Of a stretch of DNA of 64,000 nt, positions 1-8,935 are shown in pieces. Below the pieces are notes generated by a model. The model was not told the DNA's origin. It worked only from the letters and a program-made list of their open reading frames with translations, and did no database searches. The position numbers and the translations under genes are program-made. Every line of letters begins with the position of its first letter. Within the stretch, counting starts at the first letter, position 1. The DNA is from Yersinia similis. Lineage in GTDB: Bacteria; Pseudomonadota; Gammaproteobacteria; Enterobacterales; Enterobacteriaceae. The stretch is from assembly GCF_001053095.1 (NCBI RefSeq), contig NZ_CGBP01000003.1:186001-250000 (forward strand). The letters are read 5' to 3'.

Positions 1-345
1 GTTTGCTAGCGTCTGAGCCTCAACGCCTTGCCCTGCATCCACAACCAACAGAGCCCCTTCACACGCGGCTAAAGAGCGTGAAACTTCATAAGAAAAGTCA
101 ACGTGACCGGGGGTATCGATAAAGTTAAGTTGATAGGTTTGACCATCCTTCGCATGATAATCAAGCGTCACACTCTGTGCCTTGATGGTAATACCACGCT
201 CACGTTCCAGATCCATGGAGTCCAGTACCTGTGCGGCCATTTCACGCTCAGATAAACCGCCACAAATCTGAATAATGCGGTCAGACAGCGTCGACTTACC
301 GTGGTCAATATGGGCAATAATAGAAAAGTTTCTTATGTGCTTCAT
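1..345 (-). CDS. lepA: Elongation factor 4 (LepA), N-terminal part, cut by window edge
   Basis: This is the first 115 codons of the ribosomal back-translocase GTPase LepA, which acts on stalled or mispositioned ribosomes in the cytoplasm. The reading begins [18 protein letters not shown], so the P-loop (AHIDHGKS, residues 11-18) is present, and the G3 motif DTPGH follows near residue 76. The ATG at 345 matches the usual start of the family. The gene runs off the left edge and is therefore partial only because of the window. In related enterobacteria lepA follows rseC directly; here an AT-rich gene and about 500 bases separate them. Confidence 0.95.
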   Translation of the reverse strand, partial: MKHIRNFSIIAHIDHGKSTLSDRIIQICGGLSEREMAAQVLDSMDLERERGITIKAQSVTLDYHAKDGQTYQLNFIDTPGHVDFSYEVSRSLAACEGALLVVDAGQGVEAQTLAN

Positions 346-849
346 TTATATGAATTTTTCTCTAGTCGTTGTCTTTAATTAATTATTGGTGGACACAGCG
401 ATGGATTCAAACCCAAAACTACCCACATAAATATTCACGCATCTTACACTGTAAGTCAGCCTCGTGAAAGGCATCACACCTAGCTTGTTACCTGATTTAT
501 TCTATACAAAGGCTGCATTCCCCTTCGTTTGAAGTCAGGGGAGAAACCATGACGCGCAGTATCATTTCAGCCGTTATCCGATAAAGCACTGGCTAATCAC
601 CCTATTTATATAGGATGTCGATTAACCGCTATAACTGTAAAATTTATTTTCTGATAATCATCTACTGAATAAACGCAGTCTGGTCATGTTGATGATATTC
701 GAGATATTCAGTTACAACCTAAAAAAACACCCTGCCACTTTAGGAAAATGCTCATATACCTACCGAGGAAAAGACATACAGTTACAGCATTAGTGTGATT
801 TTATAATAACCAAGTGAAATATTCTCTTGGCGGTAACGAGGAGAGTATT
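346..849. other. Intergenic region upstream of lepA and of the AT-rich orphan gene
   Basis: These 504 bases hold no convincing gene. They must contain the promoter for leftward lepA and for the rightward gene at 850. A very short frame near 549 (about 11 codons) is not supported by anything else. No hairpin with a T run and no known repeat were recognised. Confidence 0.5.
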
Positions 850-1704
850 ATGATTGACGAAGGAAAAATACTGAGCCGCCACGAAATGAGAAATGAAAAC
901 TCATGGATTACTATTACTATAATAATAGCTATATTAGTATTTAGCACTGTAATTATCACACTGGCACTTACGACATCAATATTCTTAACACCATCAATTT
1001 TTTCTATCTTATGCGTTGCTATCGCCGCAATATCACTGAGCGGGTTACTTTATTTACATCTACATGAAAATCCAGAATTTACTTATTTTCTTTATGAAAA
1101 TGGTGTTAGGGTTTTTAATCATAACAACATGGAAATTTATTTCATCCCATTTGATAAAATCAAATACATTTATAAATATAATACAGGAATAAACCCCAAC
1201 GGAAGGATTCACGCTATGGCATTTCGCACATCTAAATCTCAGCCATGGAACGTTATTATTAACAACATCAATAATGCATATCCGTTGATAAATACAATAA
1301 TTCATCAACAAATCATGAGGATAGGCGTAATAAACTTAAACAGTTTATCGCACGGCGAAACACTGGAATTTGATATTATTAAGAAAGAAGAGGGTTGGTT
1401 AAAAAGAATGATATATCATGGAGAGATTAAAACGGGTATAGGAAGAATGAATACTCATCAGATGGATACATCCTCGCTGTCACTCAGCGCACACACACTA
1501 ATCACAATTAACGGCATTATTAATATTGAGAATATTTTTCGGATAGAAACATTACAAGAAGCTTTTTATGAAAAAATACGCTTATTGGATACTCAAGGGA
1601 ATATTATTTTCTCAATAGATTATTCTGATTTAATCAATGCAGACCTTTTTATTGCATTGATCAAACATATGATACAAAACCGCATTCCTGCCTATAATAC
1701 TTAA
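850..1704 (+). CDS. Hypothetical membrane-anchored protein, AT-rich orphan
   Basis: The product is 284 residues from ATG 850, chosen because a GAGGAGAG ribosome binding site lies just upstream; an in-frame start at 814 lacks one. Two hydrophobic segments sit at about residues 18-40 and 44-61, followed by a roughly 220-residue soluble part rich in Asn and Ile with no recognised catalytic motif. The layout (two N-terminal membrane helices, then a beta-rich tail with FIPFDKIKYIYKY) resembles bacterial PH-like or YcxB-like proteins, but this is only a resemblance. Base composition is clearly more AT-rich than lepA and rse on either side, and the gene interrupts the usual rseC-lepA neighbourhood, so acquisition by transfer is likely. 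Confidence 0.55.
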   Translation: MIDEGKILSRHEMRNENSWITITIIIAILVFSTVIITLALTTSIFLTPSIFSILCVAIAAISLSGLLYLHLHENPEFTYFLYENGVRVFNHNNMEIYFIPFDKIKYIYKYNTGINPNGRIHAMAFRTSKSQPWNVIINNINNAYPLINTIIHQQIMRIGVINLNSLSHGETLEFDIIKKEEGWLKRMIYHGEIKTGIGRMNTHQMDTSSLSLSAHTLITINGIINIENIFRIETLQEAFYEKIRLLDTQGNIIFSIDYSDLINADLFIALIKHMIQNRIPAYNT

Positions 1705-1718
1705 TAAATAATAACGTA

Positions 1719-2180
1719 TTATTCTTGCTGAATACGCATAGCCGTTGGTGGTAAACCGATTTGTAAAATAACAGGCTGATAAGCACTTAACCCCTCAACC
1801 TTAGTTGCCAGTTTTCGTGCCAGTAAAAAACCTAAGCTCGCGCCCAAAATAGCCCCAAGAGCCGTAAATACATCGGTTAAAAATAGAGACTGGAACAGTG
1901 CCCCCCCAGAAATTAACCCAACTAACGGGGTTAAATAAACCAATGATGCAGAACGTAATAAACTCCCCTCACTGATGCCAACTTCAACTTTTTGCCCTGG
2001 CTCTAGCGGTTGTGAAATCTCAACTTGTAATTGATGGTCGGTTTCAGGCCCTAACTCATTTAATAAATGGCTACCACATCCACGGCGAGAATGGCAGTTC
2101 CCACAACCAGAGTGTGGTTCACAACGTAATAGGGCAATACCATTTTGCCACGATATCACCGTCGCCCATTCTTTCATCAT
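1719..2180 (-). CDS. rseC: SoxR-reducing system protein RseC
   Basis: This 153-residue inner-membrane protein belongs to the RseC/MucC family, linked to reduction of SoxR and to the sigma-E operon. A cysteine cluster (C20, C26, C29, C35) suits a redox or Fe-S role and precedes two membrane helices (about 77-96 and 104-125). Its start overlaps the end of rseB by 4 bases, so the two are translationally coupled. It is the last gene of rpoE-rseA-rseB-rseC. Family, length and position all agree. Confidence 0.95.
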   Translation of the reverse strand: MMKEWATVISWQNGIALLRCEPHSGCGNCHSRRGCGSHLLNELGPETDHQLQVEISQPLEPGQKVEVGISEGSLLRSASLVYLTPLVGLISGGALFQSLFLTDVFTALGAILGASLGFLLARKLATKVEGLSAYQPVILQIGLPPTAMRIQQE

Positions 2181-3133
2181 TTTGTCGACTCCAGAACCAC
2201 ACTGTCGGCAATACGTTTGGCCGTTGACGGTGGCAATTCACCCACTACCGTTATCTCGACGTTATTACGGACTTCAGTCTGGACAGTACGCCGCCCCTGA
2301 CGCAGGGATTGCTCCGAAGTCCCCTCCTTGCCTACGGGATTCACATTGACTGAAAAACTAAACAAGCCATCGGTATACAAGCGAGACTCTGTTGGTGTAT
2401 CCATATTCGGCAGTGTACGGCGACTACGTGAAACCTCTGCAACCCCCTGCGGTAACCAACGCGGAGCCCAGGTAAAATCAGCTTTAGTCTTCGCTGGCAA
2501 CGCCAGTAATGGTGGCAAGGATAATTTCAGCATACCTTGTAAAACTTGCTGAATAGGCTCGCCAACCACAAAAGAGATAACACGGAATTGTTCAAGTGTT
2601 TCGCCATCACGATCCAACAAATCTATCCGCATTGGCAGTTTCGTTGCCTCATCCAGCCAAATAATATAGCTGTACCGGGTGCTGTCATTAGCAACCACTC
2701 TAATCACCTGGCATGGCCTATCGGCCACACGTGCCCGACCTAACGCAATATAGTTATACGTCTTGGATAGTTTTTCAAAATTGGAGAAAACAATAGACGG
2801 CAGAGCATCAACAATGTGCTCACCAGACAATGTGAAAGATTCAAAGCCGGGTTCGAAATAGCTTATCTCACTGCCACGTTGTAAAATCTCTGTACGAGGG
2901 CCGTCCATACGCAACAATTGTGCTAACGGTTTTTTGTCTAAAATGGCATGTCGATAACGAAGAGAATCAATCCCTTGCTTGTTAACGTTAATATAAGATA
3001 GCTCATAATTGAGCGACTTGCTGGCACTGCCCATTTCCTGCAACATTGCTATCGGCGTAGGTTCCGCCGAAGCAATGTTTGTCATGAACAGGCTGCCCGT
3101 CATTAAACAGACGGAAAACCAAAGTTGCTTCAT
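2177..3133 (-). CDS. rseB: Sigma-E regulatory protein RseB
   Basis: RseB is the periplasmic partner that binds the RseA periplasmic tail and shields it from DegS; it also senses lipopolysaccharide and mislocalised lipoproteins. The 318-residue product starts with a signal peptide (MKQLWFSVCLMTGSLF, cleavage likely after ASA at residue 23). The body fits the two-domain MucB/RseB fold (LolA-like domain, then a smaller C-terminal domain). It abuts rseA, with the rseA stop overlapping its start region, and overlaps rseC by 4 bases, which fits a single operon. Confidence 0.95.
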   Translation of the reverse strand: MKQLWFSVCLMTGSLFMTNIASAEPTPIAMLQEMGSASKSLNYELSYINVNKQGIDSLRYRHAILDKKPLAQLLRMDGPRTEILQRGSEISYFEPGFESFTLSGEHIVDALPSIVFSNFEKLSKTYNYIALGRARVADRPCQVIRVVANDSTRYSYIIWLDEATKLPMRIDLLDRDGETLEQFRVISFVVGEPIQQVLQGMLKLSLPPLLALPAKTKADFTWAPRWLPQGVAEVSRSRRTLPNMDTPTESRLYTDGLFSFSVNVNPVGKEGTSEQSLRQGRRTVQTEVRNNVEITVVGELPPSTAKRIADSVVLESTK

Positions 3134-3789
3134 TACTGCTGCTGCATTCCTAAGGATTGAGTTCCAGGGACTTGAATTGCGGCTTGTGTTGAATCTGAAG
3201 GCTGCTGCAATACATCAGTTTGTGGTAAACGACGTTGCAATTCAAAATCTTGCAATTGGGTCATCATGTTGACGCGCCGACGCTGCTCTTGAACCTGATT
3301 CTGTTGATTGGTACCAAAAGAACCATCAGCAGGGACACCAAAACTGACTGGTGACGCTTTACCCATCATTGGCAAGGTATTAAATGCCGGTGATTCAGGT
3401 TGTAAATAATTTTGTGCCGGTTGGTTATATTGTTGAACACCTACAATGACAGCGAGAGAAACACAAGCGGCCATTCCCACCTGAGTAATCTGACTGGCCC
3501 ACGGACGGACTTTTTGCCAGAAAGGCATTTTCTGCCAAAGATGTGGCTGTGGCTGAGATTCAGGTATAGCAATAGGAACCAAGCGCGCTGGCTCGTTCTT
3601 GAGCGCTTCTGCTACACGGCTGGCAATATCCAGATGTAAAACATTGCCAACATCTCCGCGCAAAGTGTCACGGATTAAATGGTAGCTCTGCCAGCTTTGC
3701 TGCAACGCTTTATCTTTCGATAAAGTCCCAAGCAGCTCGCTATCGAGAGTTTCTCCATCCATCAAAGCGGAAAGCTTTTCTTTCTGCAT
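3133..3789 (-). CDS. rseA: Anti-sigma-E factor RseA
   Basis: RseA is the single-pass inner-membrane anti-sigma factor that holds RpoE until stepwise cleavage by DegS and RseP. The 218-residue protein has an N-terminal cytoplasmic sigma-binding domain (about 1-66, starting MQKEKLSALMDGE), one membrane helix (about 103-119), and a Gln-rich periplasmic C-terminus that binds RseB. It lies 25 bases downstream of rpoE and runs directly into rseB. Length and topology match the family. Confidence 0.95.
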   Translation of the reverse strand: MQKEKLSALMDGETLDSELLGTLSKDKALQQSWQSYHLIRDTLRGDVGNVLHLDIASRVAEALKNEPARLVPIAIPESQPQPHLWQKMPFWQKVRPWASQITQVGMAACVSLAVIVGVQQYNQPAQNYLQPESPAFNTLPMMGKASPVSFGVPADGSFGTNQQNQVQEQRRRVNMMTQLQDFELQRRLPQTDVLQQPSDSTQAAIQVPGTQSLGMQQQ

Positions 3790-3814
3790 GCCTAAATACC
3801 CTTTGTGTGTCCGC

Positions 3815-4390
3815 CTATCGCTGAATTAGCGGCTGAACTTTGTTATCAATAGCTTCTCTGGCGCGGAAGATACGTGAACGAACAGTACCCACCGGACAGT
3901 CCATAATGGCTGCTATCTCTTCATAGCTTAGACCATCTAGCTCCCTTAATGTAATCGCCATTCGGAGATCTTCAGGAAGTGACTCTATGGTTTTAAAAAC
4001 TATCTGCCTTAACTCTTCAGACAACATTAAGTTCTCAGGGTTCGATATTTCTTTCAATGCACCCGCATTTTCATAATTTTCAGCATCATTTGCATCCACA
4101 TCACTGGATGGCGGGCGCCGCCCCTGAGCGACTAAGTAATTTTTCGCTGTATTAACAGCAATACGATATAGCCACGTATAAAAAGCGCTATCACCACGAA
4201 ATGACTCCAGTGCGCGATACGCTTTAATAAAAGATTCCTGAACAACATCAGGAACATCGCCCTGAGGCACATACCGGGATACGAGGCTCGCAACTTTATG
4301 CTGGTATCGAATGACCAGTAAATTGAACGATTGTTGATCACCTTTCTGGACCCGTTCAACCAGCATCTGATCCGTTAACTGCTCGCTCAT
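3815..4390 (-). CDS. rpoE: RNA polymerase sigma-E factor
   Basis: This is the 191-residue ECF sigma factor for extracytoplasmic stress, transcribing outer-membrane assembly, protease and small-RNA genes. Region 2 is seen around DVVQESFIKAYRALESF, and the region 4 helix-turn-helix around SYEEIAAIMDCPVGTVRSR (about residues 155-175). It is the first gene of the rpoE-rseABC operon and is divergent from nadB, as in E. coli. A sigma-E type promoter lies upstream, so autoregulation is likely. Confidence 0.97.
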   Translation of the reverse strand: MSEQLTDQMLVERVQKGDQQSFNLLVIRYQHKVASLVSRYVPQGDVPDVVQESFIKAYRALESFRGDSAFYTWLYRIAVNTAKNYLVAQGRRPPSSDVDANDAENYENAGALKEISNPENLMLSEELRQIVFKTIESLPEDLRMAITLRELDGLSYEEIAAIMDCPVGTVRSRIFRAREAIDNKVQPLIQR

Positions 4391-4473
4391 CCGAGGTGAA
4401 CTCTCCCGAAATCTATCCCCACGCTAAAAACAGTACTGCCAGCCATATCATTGTTTCCTGAGCAAGCACTCGC

Positions 4474-4501
4474 TTGGAGTTTATAAAAATTGTAAAGTTC
4501 C
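4474..4501 (-). promoter_or_regulatory. Sigma-E type promoter for rpoE
   Basis: Reading leftward, GGAACTT (4501-4495) is followed after 16 bases by TCCAA (4478-4474). This matches the sigma-E consensus (GGAACTT, 16-base spacer, TCTAA-like) and resembles the autoregulated rpoE promoter of E. coli. The site is 84 bases upstream of the rpoE start. Confidence 0.7.
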
Positions 4502-4577
4502 ATGTTGCCCGATTCTTTGTCCAAATATTATTCAGATATCTTATACCCATAGCTTTTTCTCAAGCAGATAGGCTAAC

Positions 4578-6215
4578 ATGAAACCAACTCTTCTTCCGCA
4601 CACATCATACGATATGCAATCATCATCTGAACACATTAGCGATGTCTTGATCATCGGGAGTGGCGCTGCTGGCTTGTCTTTAGCTCTCCGCCTCGCGCCA
4701 CATTGTAAAGTTACCGTTCTAAGCAAAGGGCCTCTTAATGAGGGAGCCACTTTTTATGCTCAGGGAGGTATTGCCGCTGTTTTTGACGAAACAGACAGTA
4801 TAAGTTCACATGTCGATGACACTTTAATCGCCGGTGCCGGACTTTGCGACAGAGAGGCCGTTGAATTTATTGCCAGCAACGCCCGCTCTTGTGTCCAATG
4901 GCTCATCGATCAAGGCGTTCTTTTTGATACAGAGACTAGTGCTAATGGCGAAGAGCGCTATCACCTTACCCGTGAAGGTGGTCATAGCCACCGCCGTATT
5001 CTGCATACCGCGGATGCTACCGGTAAAGAAGTAGAAACTACCTTAGTGGGTAAAGCAAGCAATCACCCTAATATTTCAGTGAAAGAACGCTGTAATGCTG
5101 TCGATCTTATCACATCGAACAAAATTGGTTTGGCGGGCACCAAACGCGTCGTCGGTGCTTATATCTGGAACCGCGAGTTAGAGAAAGTTGAGACTTTCCG
5201 CGCCAAAGCCGTAGTTTTGGCGACAGGCGGTGCGGCTAAAGTTTATCAATATACCACTAACCCAGATATTTCGTCTGGTGATGGTATTGCCATGGCGTGG
5301 CGTGCCGGGTGCCGGGTCGCTAATTTGGAATTTAACCAATTTCATCCAACCTGCCTCTTCCACCCGCAGGCACGTAATTTTTTACTGACAGAAGCCTTAC
5401 GTGGTGAAGGTGCCTACCTTAAACGCCCTGATGGCAGCCGTTTCATGCTTGATTTTGATCCACGCGGTGAACTTGCGCCACGCGATATCGTTGCCCGAGC
5501 CATCGACCATGAAATGAAGCGTCTCGGCGCTGATTGCATGTATCTGGATATCAGCCATAAACCCACTGATTTCGTGATGCAACATTTCCCAATGATCTAT
5601 GAAAAACTGCTGTCATTGGGTATCGATCTAACCAAAGAAGCTATTCCGATTGTCCCTGCGGCTCATTATACCTGCGGTGGCGTGATGGTTGATCAACATG
5701 GGCGTACCGATTTAGATGGGTTGTATGCAATTGGTGAAGTGAGCTACACCGGCTTACACGGTGCCAACCGCATGGCCTCCAATTCCCTGCTCGAATGCCT
5801 GGTCTATGGCTGGTCAGCCGCAGAAGACATTCTGACACGGCTGCCGAATGCCAAACTGGCCAAGCATTTGCCAGATTGGGATGAAAGCCGCGTTGATAAT
5901 TCTGACGAACGGGTTGTCATTCAACATAACTGGCATGAGTTGCGTTTATTTATGTGGGATTACGTCGGCATTGTCCGTACCACAAAACGTTTAGAGCGGG
6001 CTTTACGTCGTATTAACACGTTGCAGCAAGAGATTGATGAGTATTATGCCAACTTCCGTATCTCCAATAACCTGCTGGAGTTACGTAATCTGGTACAAGT
6101 CGCGGAGTTAATCGTGCGCTGTGCGATGGAACGTAAAGAGAGTCGTGGGTTGCACTATACGCTTGATTACCCTGATCAAATAGAAAACCCACAGCCAACC
6201 ATTCTGCATCCATGA
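4578..6215 (+). CDS. nadB: L-aspartate oxidase
   Basis: NadB is the FAD enzyme that oxidises L-aspartate to iminoaspartate, the first step of de novo NAD synthesis, working with NadA. The dinucleotide-binding motif ([13 protein letters not shown]) lies near residues 26-38, the Arg-rich substrate region includes [12 protein letters not shown], and the C-terminal helical domain follows. The product is 545 residues from ATG 4578; a second ATG at 4614 would give 533, and E. coli NadB is 540, so the start is not fixed by length. It is divergent from rpoE as in other enterobacteria. A terminator hairpin, duplicated by a miniature insertion, follows immediately. Confidence 0.96.
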   Translation: MKPTLLPHTSYDMQSSSEHISDVLIIGSGAAGLSLALRLAPHCKVTVLSKGPLNEGATFYAQGGIAAVFDETDSISSHVDDTLIAGAGLCDREAVEFIASNARSCVQWLIDQGVLFDTETSANGEERYHLTREGGHSHRRILHTADATGKEVETTLVGKASNHPNISVKERCNAVDLITSNKIGLAGTKRVVGAYIWNRELEKVETFRAKAVVLATGGAAKVYQYTTNPDISSGDGIAMAWRAGCRVANLEFNQFHPTCLFHPQARNFLLTEALRGEGAYLKRPDGSRFMLDFDPRGELAPRDIVARAIDHEMKRLGADCMYLDISHKPTDFVMQHFPMIYEKLLSLGIDLTKEAIPIVPAAHYTCGGVMVDQHGRTDLDGLYAIGEVSYTGLHGANRMASNSLLECLVYGWSAAEDILTRLPNAKLAKHLPDWDESRVDNSDERVVIQHNWHELRLFMWDYVGIVRTTKRLERALRRINTLQQEIDEYYANFRISNNLLELRNLVQVAELIVRCAMERKESRGLHYTLDYPDQIENPQPTILHP

Positions 6216-6220
6216 TATTG

Positions 6221-6240
6221 AGGGCGTCTCTACGACGCCC
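6221..6240 (+). terminator. nadB terminator hairpin (first of two duplicated copies)
   Basis: The stem GGGCGTC/GACGCCC with loop TCTAC lies 6 bases after the nadB stop. An identical hairpin at 6422-6441 on the far side of the inserted element is followed by the mildly T-rich ATTCTTATTTC, so the outer copy probably keeps the original downstream context. Confidence 0.6.
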
Positions 6241-6442
6241 GCAGACTGCTGACAAACCCCGATGACTCACTCTTGAACGGTGAGGATAGGCAGAAGAGTA
6301 AAGCGTCCGCGCCAGGGAGGGCGCGGCTCGATCCCCCAGGGAAGGCTATTTTTATACAGGGAAGCCGGCGTCTTTACGATCTGCCTGTTCTCTCCGTTGC
6401 AGGCACTTTGTCAATAACCTCAGGGCGTCTCTACGACGCCCG
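6221..6442. mobile_element. Miniature palindromic insertion, copy 1, within the nadB terminator
   Basis: The core (6242-6421, 180 bases) begins CAGACTGCTGACAAACCCC and ends CAATAACCTC. Its ends are imperfect inverted repeats sharing TGACAAA, and the body folds back on itself (GGATAGGCAGA...GTAAAGCGTC against GACG...TTTACGATCTGCCTG). A 21-base direct repeat containing the hairpin GGGCGTCTCTACGACGCCC flanks it on both sides (6221-6241 and 6422-6442). Three related copies occur in the window. It has no coding capacity. It resembles the roughly 170-base YPAL palindromes described in yersiniae; that name is from memory. Confidence 0.8.
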
Positions 6443-6494
6443 ATTCTTATTTCACGCTAATTATTTTATTTAAAATTAATTACTTTATTTAAAA

Positions 6495-7253
6495 TTAATA
6501 GTTTAGATAGAACTCACTGATTAGCTGGCAAAACTCAGGTGAGTAAACACCTTCAGACTGACGCAGAGCTAAATGTTGATACACAGTCTCACCCGCTTGT
6601 CTTGAAAGTGTCAGTAGCATTCGGTGTAACGGTTTACCGGGGCGATCCCTGATATCAACCTGGCACCGGGGAAACCAGCCCTGTTGCCCAGCAAGGTGGG
6701 CAAATTCAATCCCTAACTCATGGGGTAAAACCACACAAAACATCCCGTCCTCTGTGATAAGCTTCTCCGCACAGTTCAGTAGAGCATCATGAGTGAGTGA
6801 CCCGGTATAGCGCGCGGTATCACGGGCTTCATCCCGACAAGCAATAGCCGGAGCAAAATAAGGTGGGTTACTGACAATCAGGTCATACTGATGGGGGTGA
6901 TTCTCGGCAAACTGATTAATATCCTGCTCGTGGATATGAATGCGCTCAGCCCAAGGGGATAATTCAACATTATTGCTAGCCTGTTGTGCGGCGGCGGGTT
7001 CCAGTTCAACCCCGTCAATCTGTACCTGTGCTGTTGAGCGTTGGGCAATCATTAAGGCGATAAGCCCACTGCCACAGCCAATATCCAAAACTCTACGGGC
7101 GTGTAACACTGGCACCCAAGCACCCAGCAGAACGCCGTCAGTGCCCACTTTCATTGCACAGCGATCATGTGCCACAAAGAATTGTTTAAAGGTGAAACCA
7201 CCACCACGTAACACCTGTTGTTTTTTCAATTGTTCGCCCACATTAGTCACCAA
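6495..7253 (-). CDS. trmN6: tRNA1(Val) (adenine-37-N6)-methyltransferase
   Basis: This YfiC-family enzyme uses SAM to methylate A37 of tRNA1-Val. The SAM-binding motif I is VLDIGCGSGLIALM, and the catalytic N6-adenine signature NPPY appears in DLIVSNPPYFAP. The N-terminal block GFTFKQFFVAHDRCAMKVGTDG is diagnostic. There is no ATG start: TTG 7253, GTG 7250 and GTG 7241 are all in frame, and 7241 has a weak GGTG upstream. The longest frame is given (252 residues; E. coli has 245). An ERIC-like element ends only 5 bases upstream of the TTG. The gene is divergent from srmB, as in E. coli. Confidence 0.93.
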   Translation of the reverse strand: MVTNVGEQLKKQQVLRGGGFTFKQFFVAHDRCAMKVGTDGVLLGAWVPVLHARRVLDIGCGSGLIALMIAQRSTAQVQIDGVELEPAAAQQASNNVELSPWAERIHIHEQDINQFAENHPHQYDLIVSNPPYFAPAIACRDEARDTARYTGSLTHDALLNCAEKLITEDGMFCVVLPHELGIEFAHLAGQQGWFPRCQVDIRDRPGKPLHRMLLTLSRQAGETVYQHLALRQSEGVYSPEFCQLISEFYLNY

Positions 7254-7257
7254 AATT

Positions 7258-7363
7258 TATACTCTAAATACTTCGAATTACAGGCAGGCAGCAAGCGAGA
7301 GACGAATCGGTTCGGGTGATTGAACGTAGCAACGCACATGCAGCTTGAAGTATGGCGAGTATA
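7258..7363. repeat. Shortened ERIC-like repeat between trmN6 and srmB
   Basis: The unit starts TATACTCTAAATACTTCGAA and ends CAGCTTGAAGTATGGCGAGTATA. It shows the ends of ERIC elements and internal ERIC-type blocks (GGCAGCAAGCGAGAG, TAGCAACGCACATGCAGC), but it lacks most of the central inverted repeat. TATA at both borders fits insertion at a TA dinucleotide. It sits in the divergent promoter region. Confidence 0.65.
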
Positions 7364-7477
7364 TAGCTGGCGTAGCATAGGACAATATTATTAAAGGGAA
7401 AAGACATCATTCCGACTTAAACAGGTGAAGAATTCGGCTAACCCGTCTATAATCGGCGCCCCAAGTAGAGGAAGACC

Positions 7478-8803
7478 ATGACTGTAACCAATTTTTCCGA
7501 ACTCGATCTCGATGAACGTCTGATTGACGCACTGCGCGACAAAGGCTATGAGCGTCCTACGGCTATTCAAGCTTCGGCGATCCCGCCAGCTATGGATGGG
7601 CGTGACGTATTAGGTTCGGCTCCAACAGGTACCGGCAAAACTGCCGCCTTTTTGCTGCCAGCCTTGCAGCATTTGCTGGATTTCCCCCGCAAAAAATCCG
7701 GGCCACCGCGGATCCTGATCCTGACGCCAACCCGTGAGTTAGCCATGCAAGTGGCAGACCAAGCCCGTGAACTGGCAAAGTATACTCAGTTGGATATCGC
7801 CACAATAACTGGTGGCGTGGCGTATATGAACCATGCCGAAGTCTTCAGTGAGAATCAGGATGTTGTCGTTGCCACGACAGGCCGCCTGCTGCAATACATT
7901 AAAGAAGAAAACTTTGATTGTCGTGCGGTAGAGACCCTGATCCTGGATGAAGCTGACCGTATGCTGGACATGGGTTTTGCCCAGGATATTGAAACCATCT
8001 CAGCCGAAACCCGCTGGCGTAAGCAAACACTGCTGTTCTCTGCCACTCTTGAAGGTGAAGCTATCCGCGAATTTGCGGAGCGGATCCTAAATGAGCCAGT
8101 AGAACTTGAGGCGGATCCATCACGCCGCGAACGCAAAAAAATTCAGCAATGGTACTACCGTGCAGACGATATCAAGCATAAGACAGCGTTACTTTGTCAT
8201 CTGCTGAAACAGCCAGATGTATCGAAGTCCATCATTTTTGTTCGTACCCGCGAGCGTGTCCATGAGTTAGTCAGTTGGCTACGTGAGGCGGGTATTAATG
8301 CCTGGTTCCTTGAAGGCGAAATGGTGCAAGCTAAACGTACCGAAGCGGTTATTCGCTTGGGTGATGGCCGGGTAAATGTGCTGGTTGCCACCGATATTGC
8401 CTCACGCGGGTTGGATATTGATGATATCAGCCATGTATTCAACTTTGATATGCCGCGCACCGCCGATGTTTATTTACATCGCATTGGTCGTACTGGCCGT
8501 GCTGGCCGCAAAGGCGTAGCTATTTCATTGGTTGAAGCTCATGATCATATATTGTTGGGTAAAATTGGCCGTTATCTTAACGAACCACTGAAACCACGCG
8601 TTATTGATGAGTTGCGCCCAACGAGCAAGGCTCCAAGTGAAAAAGCGACGGGTAAACCCTCTAAAAAGGTTTTAGCGAAGCGTAAAGAACAAAAAGAAGC
8701 CAGCAAAGAGAAAGTAAAGGTTAAGGTTCGTCATCGTGATGCCAAAAACGTTGGCAAACGGCGGACACCAAAAGCAAAACCTGATACCAAGAGTGCTGGT
8801 TAG
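7478..8803 (+). CDS. srmB: ATP-dependent RNA helicase SrmB
   Basis: This 441-residue DEAD-box helicase assists early 50S subunit assembly. All helicase motifs are visible in order: Q motif (PTAIQASAIPP), motif I (APTGTGKT), PTRELA, DEAD (LDEADRMLDMG), SAT (LFSATLE), then in the second domain ATDIASRGLDI and HRIGRTGRAGR. The C-terminal 70 residues are Lys/Arg-rich, typical of SrmB. The start at 7478 has AGAGGAAG upstream. A hairpin followed by T residues closes the gene. srmB divergent from trmN6 is the usual enterobacterial arrangement. Confidence 0.96.
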   Translation: MTVTNFSELDLDERLIDALRDKGYERPTAIQASAIPPAMDGRDVLGSAPTGTGKTAAFLLPALQHLLDFPRKKSGPPRILILTPTRELAMQVADQARELAKYTQLDIATITGGVAYMNHAEVFSENQDVVVATTGRLLQYIKEENFDCRAVETLILDEADRMLDMGFAQDIETISAETRWRKQTLLFSATLEGEAIREFAERILNEPVELEADPSRRERKKIQQWYYRADDIKHKTALLCHLLKQPDVSKSIIFVRTRERVHELVSWLREAGINAWFLEGEMVQAKRTEAVIRLGDGRVNVLVATDIASRGLDIDDISHVFNFDMPRTADVYLHRIGRTGRAGRKGVAISLVEAHDHILLGKIGRYLNEPLKPRVIDELRPTSKAPSEKATGKPSKKVLAKRKEQKEASKEKVKVKVRHRDAKNVGKRRTPKAKPDTKSAG

Positions 8804-8815
8804 TGACATGTACGC

Positions 8816-8851
8816 AAAAAAGCCGCTGCTCAAAAAATAGCGGCTTTTTTG
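8816..8851 (+). terminator. Rho-independent terminator of srmB
   Basis: AAAAAGCCGCT and AGCGGCTTTTTT form a strong stem around an 11-base loop, ending in a T run 13-47 bases past the srmB stop. Confidence 0.85.
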
Positions 8852-8935
8852 TTAGATATATGCTCATTACCGATACCGCTTTCAGACTGAAATGACATTG
8901 CGAATATTGCGTTACCTGCAACTGACTTTTTTACT

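Noticed and set aside
6273..6473. 66-codon + strand frame downstream of nadB
   Set aside because: It lies within the miniature palindromic element, and a related frame recurs in copy 2 only because the element is repeated.
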